Shown here: positions 57,933 through 64,000 of the stretch, one piece after another
How the letters are laid out: each line of letters begins with the position of its first letter
How positions within the stretch are numbered: the stretch's first letter is position 1
From: Pigmentiphaga aceris
GTDB taxonomy: Bacteria; Pseudomonadota; Gammaproteobacteria; Burkholderiales; Burkholderiaceae_B
Direction of reading: 5' to 3'
Assembly: GCF_008119665.1 (NCBI RefSeq)
Contig: NZ_CP043046.1
Location: 2,852,001-2,916,000, forward strand
DNA: 64,000 nt
Made by a program: the position numbers and the translations under genes
Notes under the pieces: model-generated
What the model saw: only the letters and a program-made list of their open reading frames with translations
Told to the model about the DNA's origin: nothing
Databases searched by the model: none

Positions 57933-58811
57933 ATGAGCAGCATCCGTTTTCTGAAGACCTTCATCGCCGTTTCTGAGTACGGCAGCTTTGCCGCCGCCGC
58001 CGATCGTGTTGCGCTCACCAATGCGGCGGTCGGCCAGCAAATGCGCGCGCTGGAAGAAGAAATGCGGCGGGAACTGTTCGACCGCAGCCATCGCCAGATC
58101 AGGCTGAGCCGTGAAGGCCTGCTGCTGTTGCCCAAGGCAAAACGCCTGGTGGCCGACTACGAAAAGATGTTGGCCGACACGTCCGCTGACGCGCAGATGG
58201 AAGGCGAGGTGACCATCGGCGGCATTACTTCTGCGATGGGCTTGCTGGCGAACTGCCTGGTCAAACTGAAGCTGGTGCACCCGCGCGTGTCGGTCACCCT
58301 GACCACGGCCAAGTCTGACGAGCTGACCCGCCTGGTGATATCAGGCGAGCTGGATGCAGCCTTGATAGTCGAAGCCACACGCCAGAATTTCAGCGCACTG
58401 AGCTGGACCCGGCTTTACGAAGAACCTGTTGTACTGCTCGCCAACGCCAGCCAGACCGCAGGCGAAGATGACGTGGTGCAGTTGCTGCGAACCATGCCCT
58501 TCATTCGGTACGACAAATCGACTGCAATCGGCAGGAAGGTAGATCGCGTTTTCAAGAGCGCTGACATTGTTCCCGAGCAGATACTGGAGTTGAATTCGAT
58601 TATTGGTATTGCGGATCTGGTGAAGCAGAAGGTGGGCGTGACGATTGTGCCCTTGTTGAGGAATTACGAATGGGAGAATGACCCGGCGTTGCGGGTCTTG
58701 TCCCTGCCGGGTGACCCGGAGTTCCGTCGCATTGGCATGCTGGAACATGGCAGCAAAAGCATGATCACCAGTGAGATCCGCAGTTTTTTGCTGAAGGCGA
58801 TTGGGCGGTGA
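57933..58811 (+). CDS. LysR family transcriptional regulator
   Basis: The 292-residue protein has the HTH in IRFLKTFIAVSEYGSFAAAADRVALTNAAVGQQMRALEEEMRRELFDRSHRQIRLS; the effector domain begins GEVTIGGITSAMGLLANCLVKLKLVHPRVSVTL. It is divergent from the hydrolase-Dpp-aminotransferase-ALDH operon with a shared palindrome in the spacer, so it is very likely the operon's regulator. The inducer is probably the imported compound or an intermediate. Confidence 0.94.
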   Translation: MSSIRFLKTFIAVSEYGSFAAAADRVALTNAAVGQQMRALEEEMRRELFDRSHRQIRLSREGLLLLPKAKRLVADYEKMLADTSADAQMEGEVTIGGITSAMGLLANCLVKLKLVHPRVSVTLTTAKSDELTRLVISGELDAALIVEATRQNFSALSWTRLYEEPVVLLANASQTAGEDDVVQLLRTMPFIRYDKSTAIGRKVDRVFKSADIVPEQILELNSIIGIADLVKQKVGVTIVPLLRNYEWENDPALRVLSLPGDPEFRRIGMLEHGSKSMITSEIRSFLLKAIGR

Positions 58812-59355
58812 TTGAGGCAGGATGAAGTTGGTGGATACGTTTGCACCAAGGTAAGAGGGTTCTGGCCCTGTTTGCCAAATTGGCGGCGTAAGACGTATCA
58901 GAAAAACATGAAAATTCCTACCCTCAATGCGACGTTGAGCAAGGCCTGCACACGTTTCAATGTGGCTCGACAGGCGGTAGTGACCTGCTAAACGAATCTT
59001 TCTTGACCCGCGAATTGCCCACCTACACAATATGAATGAGTGCGGCTGGTGCAGCCGCTTTGTCTTCAAAGAAATAGCTGCTTCAAAAGTTGGTTCGCTG
59101 GATTTCTGGCGGGTCGGCTGTCGGCTGTCGTTTGTCCTGATTAAATGCATATTTTTGTGCAGCCCTTTTTTGCTAATTGAGAATTTTATTGGTTTTAGTT
59201 GTACTAATGCTTTTTTGCGTTTATCAACTTTAACTTCTTCCTTGGTCTGCAAGAAATTGTCGCGTAAGGCAGCGGGCTAAGTGTTTTGCAGGTGATGCTT
59301 TCCGGGGGTTTGGTGCAAGAGTTAATAAAATCGTCTTGAGCGATAGGGGGAAGTA
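58812..59355. other. AT-rich gap upstream of SGNH hydrolase gene
   Basis: 544 bases without a convincing gene. A GC-rich hairpin GCGGCTG/CAGCCGC at 59042-59058 is followed by TTTGTCTT and may be a terminator. From about 59130 to 59240 the sequence is AT-rich with several T-runs. An 82-codon frame (59032-59280) crosses the hairpin and shows no ribosome site or family resemblance. Confidence 0.5.
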
Positions 59356-61185
59356 ATGCGCGGAACTCAGAGTGTTTTGATCTTGATGGCATTGTTTTCA
59401 ACAGGTTTTGCGGAAGGCGTAGTTGCTCAACCTGGCTTCGATTGGAAAGTCGTTAATAATTTCCCGTTCTTCAAAACGCAAGGCGCGCTAGATCTATATA
59501 TGCAGCGAGCGGGTTCGTCGATTGGTGAGGGTGAGTCGGTTACATCGACGTTGGACCGATCAATGCCTGATGATTTTCTTGATCAGGTAAGGCGAGTTAA
59601 TCAGCCTGCTGATATCAATGCGATCTTCCACAACAAGGCGGTGAAAATCGAGGTCACTTGGAGTGGCGGCGGCAGTGGTCGTTGTGTGCTACGTCAAATT
59701 GATGCGAATTTCTCGTCGACCGTAGCATGTTCTGATGGACGGGCCGAGCTGGACGCAGAGGTTGGACAGCCGTGGCGTGTGAGTCTGGTAGCCGAATCAG
59801 GTGTACTTCAAGGAAATCTGAGTGGAGTTGTTCGCGACCTGACCTTGGTCGGCATTGGTGATTCTTATGCCTCGGGCGAAGGGAATCCGGATCGTCCGGC
59901 AGTAAATACCGTTCACCTCAGCGGCCACATGAGCGAGTCGGGAGCGGTAAATTTCTCCGCATTGAGCGGCTTCGGATGGACAAAGACCTATTTGCCCAAC
60001 ACATCCGCCGAGTGGCTAGATGCAAAATGCAATCGCTCGATCTATTCATATCAGGTGATGAGCGCTGCGTACATAGCGGCTAAAAATCCAAAAACACTGG
60101 TACGTTTTGCGCACTGGAGTTGTACCGGTGCAGAAGTGTTTGATGGATTGCTCTTCCCACAGGGAATCACCCCCAAAGTGGACAGCGCAGGACTCAGTCA
60201 GGCAGGAATTCCATCTCAGCTGGATCAGCTTGTCTCAGCGTTATGCAAAACACAAACAGGCCGGAAAGTAATAGATTTATCACCTTACGAAAAATATCGA
60301 AGCATAGATCCGAAGCAGCGCGTTCGCCATTACAATGCGATGGCTTGCCCAACAGGTAATTTGAAGAAACCTGACGCTATCTTATTAAGCGTGGGCGGAA
60401 ATGACGTACATTTTGGTCGGGTTGTGATGCATGTTCTGGCTCCCGCCGGGGGAGGCCCTCTGTGGCGTGAAGGTGGCTTGAGAGTAATCAGTCCTATGTC
60501 TCCGGGTGAAGCAAGCGAGGCTCTGCAGAACGGCTGGCTCAGACAAAGATACGATATTCTTGATAGCGTGCTGCTTGCCCAGTTTGGTGACATCACAGCA
60601 CCCATGCCCAGTGTGTTCCAGCTCAATTATCCTAACCCATTGCTTCGTGAAACTGGTTACTGCCGCACACAAGGAAGTTTAGGTACGGACTCTCTTGCGG
60701 AAGTTTTTTCTGCAAATGGGTCTCGAGGCTGGAATATCACGGAATTAGAAGCAAAAAATACGACGAAATTGGTGATCGAACCGTTGCAGCTTGCTGTTCG
60801 TGCAAATGCAGCCCGTCCTGGCTGGGTGATAGTAGATGGTCATCTTGACGAGTTCAAGAAACATGGATTCTGCAGCCCAGAGAATCAAGATGCGAGGAGA
60901 GTGGAATATAATTTTCCAGAAGTACGCATTGCCGGCGGGGGCAAAGCTCAGTGGCGAAATATTACGCCTGAAGACTGGAAGCCGTATGCGCAAACGGCAC
61001 GTTGGATAAGAATGCCGAACGACTCATATCTGACGCAATTCAACCATCGTTTGGGACGCTTGTTGCCCGATGATCGCCGGTTTTTGGGTACGGCTCACCC
61101 GAATTCATGGGGTCATGCAAGCTTTGCTCAAGCAACAGCGCAACGTATCAGCAAGCAAATTCAGATTCCGTCATATCAGCAATAA
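59356..61185 (+). CDS. Large secreted SGNH/GDSL hydrolase
   Basis: The product has 609 residues; ATG 59356 follows AGGGGGAAG. A signal peptide precedes a cleavage near residue 25 (GVVAQ). After a beta-rich N-terminal domain (about 30-160) with a Cys110/Cys125 pair comes the SGNH block I GDSYASGEG with Ser170. Block III is VGGND (346-350) and block V HPNSWGH (581-587) supplies His. The spacing between blocks is far larger than in simple GDSL lipases, leaving room for inserted segments with six further cysteines. Codon use is more AT-tolerant than in the neighbours. Possible substrates are lipids or acylated polysaccharides; a toxin-like phospholipase role is possible. It stands alone. Confidence 0.88.
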   Translation: MRGTQSVLILMALFSTGFAEGVVAQPGFDWKVVNNFPFFKTQGALDLYMQRAGSSIGEGESVTSTLDRSMPDDFLDQVRRVNQPADINAIFHNKAVKIEVTWSGGGSGRCVLRQIDANFSSTVACSDGRAELDAEVGQPWRVSLVAESGVLQGNLSGVVRDLTLVGIGDSYASGEGNPDRPAVNTVHLSGHMSESGAVNFSALSGFGWTKTYLPNTSAEWLDAKCNRSIYSYQVMSAAYIAAKNPKTLVRFAHWSCTGAEVFDGLLFPQGITPKVDSAGLSQAGIPSQLDQLVSALCKTQTGRKVIDLSPYEKYRSIDPKQRVRHYNAMACPTGNLKKPDAILLSVGGNDVHFGRVVMHVLAPAGGGPLWREGGLRVISPMSPGEASEALQNGWLRQRYDILDSVLLAQFGDITAPMPSVFQLNYPNPLLRETGYCRTQGSLGTDSLAEVFSANGSRGWNITELEAKNTTKLVIEPLQLAVRANAARPGWVIVDGHLDEFKKHGFCSPENQDARRVEYNFPEVRIAGGGKAQWRNITPEDWKPYAQTARWIRMPNDSYLTQFNHRLGRLLPDDRRFLGTAHPNSWGHASFAQATAQRISKQIQIPSYQQ

Positions 61186-61286
61186 TTGACGGTGGTGATA
61201 CTAGCCAGGCGCTGACTGGATAGTCTCGAAAACATTGCTTTGACTTTCCGAGAAGATCGACGTTTGCAAGTTTGAATGTAGAGCTC

Positions 61287-61318
61287 CCCGCGGCTACCTA
61301 TGTCAGGTTTACCGCGGG
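61287..61318 (+). terminator. Hairpin between convergent SGNH and AKR genes
   Basis: CCCGCGG (61287-61293) pairs with CCGCGGG (61312-61318), with an inner ACCT/AGGT pair. It sits in the 230-base gap between two 3' ends. No T-run follows directly. Confidence 0.5.
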
Positions 61319-61415
61319 ATCTATGATCGTCCTTGATTTTTATGTGGTGGCGCTGTGCTGTATTGAATCAATCTATGGTTTTTCAACGGGCGGTTCTAAG
61401 CTTCGAAAAAATGCT

Positions 61416-62261
61416 TCAAATCATCGGCAACGACCGCGGCTTCTTCCCACGTGGAAACACCGCATCCAGCACCTGAAAATCCGCATCCGACAACATCAAC
61501 GCTGCCGCCCCCGCATTATCTTCCACGTGCTTCGCATTCGACGCCTTGGGAATTACAAACACCGACTCCCGCCGCGTCAGAAACGCCAATGCCACCTGCC
61601 TGGCGGTTGCGCCATGCCCACGTGCAATCTGAGCCAACGCCTGCCCCCCGGCGCTATCAGGTTCCGGAAAATCATCATGTCCAAACGGGCTGTACGCCAC
61701 GACCGCCACTCGATGTTCCTCGCACCACGGAATGACCGCATGTTCAATCGCACGTTCGTTCAGGTGATACAGCACCTGGTTGCAGGCAAGCTTGCCGTCG
61801 CCAATCAAGTCAACCGCTTCTTCCAGGTCATCGATATCAAAATTGCTGACCCCGTAGGACAGAATCTTTCCCTGCTGCTGTAACGCTTCCAGCGCCTCAA
61901 ACGTTTCATCCAGCGGATAGTTGCCGCGCCAGTGCAGCAGGTAGCAGTCCAGGCGGTCGGTTTTCAGGTGTTTCAGCGAACGTTCGCAGGCGGCGCGGGT
62001 GCCGGAACGCGATGCGTTGGAGGGCAGCACTTTGGACACCAGGAATGCTTCGTCGCGGCGGCCGGCGATGGCGTCGCCGATCAGGGCTTCGGCGGCACCC
62101 GATCCGTACATTTCTGCGGTGTCGATGTGGCGCATTCCCAGGTCCAGGCCGCGCCGCAGGGCTGCGATGGCGTCTGCTCGCCGGCTTGCGTCGAGGTACC
62201 AGCTGCCTTGTCCGATGACGGGAATGGCTGCCTGGGTCGAACCGAAACGCGCTACTCGCAT
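61416..62261 (-). CDS. Aldo/keto reductase
   Basis: The 281-residue protein has the AKR fold with catalytic Asp and Tyr in DTAEMYG, Lys in LVSKVLP and His in CYLLHWRG. The coenzyme region is at the C-terminus (VIPKASNAKHVEDNAGA), typical of the NADPH-dependent AKR5/YeaE group. It reduces aldehydes or ketones in the cytoplasm. It is not clearly part of an operon; the divergent PAS-MCP gene begins 353 bases away. Start ATG 62261 gives a normal family start (MRVARFGSTQAAIPVIGQGSW). Confidence 0.93.
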   Translation of the reverse strand: MRVARFGSTQAAIPVIGQGSWYLDASRRADAIAALRRGLDLGMRHIDTAEMYGSGAAEALIGDAIAGRRDEAFLVSKVLPSNASRSGTRAACERSLKHLKTDRLDCYLLHWRGNYPLDETFEALEALQQQGKILSYGVSNFDIDDLEEAVDLIGDGKLACNQVLYHLNERAIEHAVIPWCEEHRVAVVAYSPFGHDDFPEPDSAGGQALAQIARGHGATARQVALAFLTRRESVFVIPKASNAKHVEDNAGAAALMLSDADFQVLDAVFPRGKKPRSLPMI

Positions 62262-62614
62262 GCCTGCTCCTGGGGTGCATATAGGTGATGGATGAAGACG
62301 AGTATGACCGCTTCAGCTTGTCGTTGCAGCAGGTTCGCCCCTGGGTTTGCTGCGTAATGAGAGGCGTTTGATTAAACGATGTTTATCGCGACGGTAGTGC
62401 GGCGTCCATGCATCGTTCAAACGGCTATGTGAAGCGGTTTGCTGCGGTCAATTTCCTTGGCAGATGTGTGGTTTTTCCATCCGTTGCTTCAAAAAACAGC
62501 ATCACATTGACGTAGGTTTATCGGCGCAAGGGTAGTCTTTGCATGTGCCATCTGCATGGCTGCATGTGCTCGACCCCACCCGCTTGAAACCCACCCGAAT
62601 TGCACGAGGCGACG
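62262..62614. other. Divergent promoter region of AKR and PAS-MCP genes
   Basis: 353 bases without a gene, between two starts on opposite strands. AT-richer around 62365-62400. No strong palindrome or known motif was recognised apart from a GAGG ribosome site before ATG 62615. Confidence 0.4.
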
Positions 62615-63955
62615 ATGTTCAGCTTTGGATCGAAAGAAAAGATGGCGGCCCTTCAGGCTACGGTGAACGATCAGGCCACACTGCTGGCCGCGATAGATCG
62701 TTCGATGGCATCGATTGAGTTCGACACCCAGGGACAGATACTGCGTGCCAATGACAACTTTCTGAGCTTGTTCGGTTTTCAGTCGAGTCAGTTGGTGGGC
62801 AAGCCGCACAGCAATCTGTGCCCACCGCAAGTTACCCAGAGTCGTGATTACGCCGATTTCTGGAAGCGCCTGGCTCAGGGCGAGTTCATCTCGGGGATCT
62901 TTCCGCGTGTGAATGCAAGCGGCAAGCTGGTGTGGCTGCGTGCCAGCTACAACCCTGTGCTGGATGATCAGGGGCGCGTGGCAAAGGTGGTCAAGTACGC
63001 GTTGGACATCACCAACGAGGTTGAACGCGACAGCGAGGCGCAGAGCAAGTTGCAAGCGCTGGATCGCGCCATGGCGACGGTGGAGTTTGCGCTGGATGGC
63101 AGTTTCATTGATGCCAACCAGAATTTCCTGAACGTGATGGGTTACACGCGCAATGAACTGGCTGGTGTGCATCACCGTTTGTTCTGTGAGCCAAGTCTGG
63201 CCAACAGCCCTGAATACGCGGCTTTCTGGAAGCGTTTGAATGCGGGCGAGTTCGTGCGTGGCCAGTTCAAACGCATCGGTAAACATGGCGGCGAAGTGTG
63301 GCTTGAGGCCAGCTACAACCCGGTGTTCGATGCGGCCGGGCGTTTGTACAAGATCGTGAAGTACGCAAGTGACATTACCGAGCGTGTGAAGCAGCAGGAA
63401 ACCGACGCTCTGGGTGCCTCGCAGGCTTATCACATCTCTAAGGAAACCGAGAAGACGGCCGCGCATGGCACGCAGATCATCCAGTCCGCCGCCGCCGAGA
63501 TGCGTGAGATCGCGTCCAGTGTCAGCGCGTCGGCGAACATCATTGGTCAGCTGGGGCAACGTTCCGAGCAGATTACGGCGATTGTCAAAACCATTCGTGG
63601 CATCGCGGACCAGACCAATCTGCTCGCGTTGAACGCCGCCATCGAAGCCGCACGTGCGGGCGAGCAAGGGCGTGGGTTTGCCGTGGTGGCCGATGAGGTG
63701 CGACAACTTGCCGGGCGCACCAGCACGGCGACGGCTGAAATTGCCAAGATGGTTGGCATGATCGTGTCCGAGACGCAGGAGTCGGTCACCAGCATGAATG
63801 ACACACACACGCGCGCTGCCAAGGGGGTAGAGCTTGCTGACCAGGCCGGCGCAGTGATCGTGGAGATTCGCAACGGAGCCAGCAATGCCGTGCACGCGGT
63901 GAGCGTGTTTGCTAGCAAGACGGATCAGCCGGGTGCGCGGCGAGCGACAGCGTAA
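62615..63955 (+). CDS. Soluble PAS-PAS-MCP signalling protein (BdlA-like)
   Basis: The product has 446 residues from ATG 62615, preceded by GAGG. There is no membrane segment. Two PAS domains follow each other (about 20-135 and 145-258), with nearly parallel sequences: [13 protein letters not shown] and [39 protein letters not shown] and [26 protein letters not shown]. The MCP signalling hairpin tip ([36 protein letters not shown]) is at about 330-365. The same order occurs in the biofilm-dispersion protein BdlA and in Aer-type redox sensors. It probably joins a chemosensory array and senses an internal redox or heme signal. No che genes are nearby. Confidence 0.92.
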   Translation: MFSFGSKEKMAALQATVNDQATLLAAIDRSMASIEFDTQGQILRANDNFLSLFGFQSSQLVGKPHSNLCPPQVTQSRDYADFWKRLAQGEFISGIFPRVNASGKLVWLRASYNPVLDDQGRVAKVVKYALDITNEVERDSEAQSKLQALDRAMATVEFALDGSFIDANQNFLNVMGYTRNELAGVHHRLFCEPSLANSPEYAAFWKRLNAGEFVRGQFKRIGKHGGEVWLEASYNPVFDAAGRLYKIVKYASDITERVKQQETDALGASQAYHISKETEKTAAHGTQIIQSAAAEMREIASSVSASANIIGQLGQRSEQITAIVKTIRGIADQTNLLALNAAIEAARAGEQGRGFAVVADEVRQLAGRTSTATAEIAKMVGMIVSETQESVTSMNDTHTRAAKGVELADQAGAVIVEIRNGASNAVHAVSVFASKTDQPGARRATA

Positions 63956-64000
63956 GGCGTCTTCCAAAACCTCATGTTTTGCTACGGGATCAAGTCAAGG

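Noticed and set aside
59032..59280. 82-codon frame before the SGNH gene
   Set aside because: No ribosome site, crosses a hairpin, mixed composition and no resemblance to any family.
62489..63967. A 492-codon minus-strand frame opposite the PAS-MCP gene
   Set aside because: Antisense shadow with no motifs; the plus strand encodes perfect PAS and MCP signatures.

Overview
The window looks like chromosomal DNA from a Burkholderiales betaproteobacterium, most likely of the Alcaligenaceae (Bordetella/Achromobacter-like). The basis is high GC by eye, many LysR and GntR regulators, Liv-type and Dpp-type uptake operons, and tightly packed operons with ATGA start/stop overlaps. Genus is an inference. 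No rRNA, tRNA, CRISPR array, intact insertion sequence or prophage was seen.

Layout, left part. Positions 1-3308 hold a coupled cluster of an acyl-adenylating (ANL) enzyme cut by the window edge, a heme-oxygenase-like diiron enzyme, an SDR oxidoreductase and a periplasmic TPR protein. Next come a DUF4214/RTX calcium-binding secreted protein (3412-5487) and pyrB with an extra helix-turn-helix-like N-terminus (5654-6946). The minus strand 7008-11712 carries an M48 metalloprotease lipoprotein, a small periplasmic protein, a stand-alone CHASE2 protein and a CSS-motif sensor without its usual EAL domain. A DUF2076 gene and a double terminator follow.

Positions 12827-23140 form a probable uptake and catabolic locus: GntR regulator, PuuE/cyclic-imide-hydrolase-like deacetylase and NTF2-like protein on the minus strand, and divergently a Liv-type transporter whose permease and both ATPases are one 889-residue chain. 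An isopenicillin-N-synthase-like dioxygenase and an HpxZ-like protein lie beyond an AT-rich segment (about 20230-21430) with one orphan membrane protein. That segment seems to interrupt the locus.

Middle part. The DUF2339/DUF3999 membrane pair, a MATE exporter, and a NorR/flavohemoglobin (nitric oxide detoxification) pair sharing a regulatory region with three GT-N7-AC boxes and a sigma-54-like promoter. Then come a tail-anchored EF-Tu-domain-2 protein coupled to thpR, an extremely Q/N-rich 69-residue protein, an S9 peptidase, a LysR/GNAT/MFS unit resembling phosphinothricin-type resistance, a RibD-like reductase, an esterase/extradiol dioxygenase pair with a LysR, and a decayed molybdopterin-oxidoreductase fragment between two terminators.

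Right part. A PEBP/hydrolase pair, then a seven-gene minus-strand operon (48986-57830) of hydrolase, Dpp-type ABC transporter, class III aminotransferase and aldehyde dehydrogenase, with a divergent LysR and a near-perfect operator palindrome. It reads as a complete uptake-hydrolysis-transamination-oxidation pathway. A large secreted SGNH hydrolase in AT-richer surroundings, an aldo/keto reductase and a soluble PAS-PAS-MCP (BdlA-like) protein close the window.
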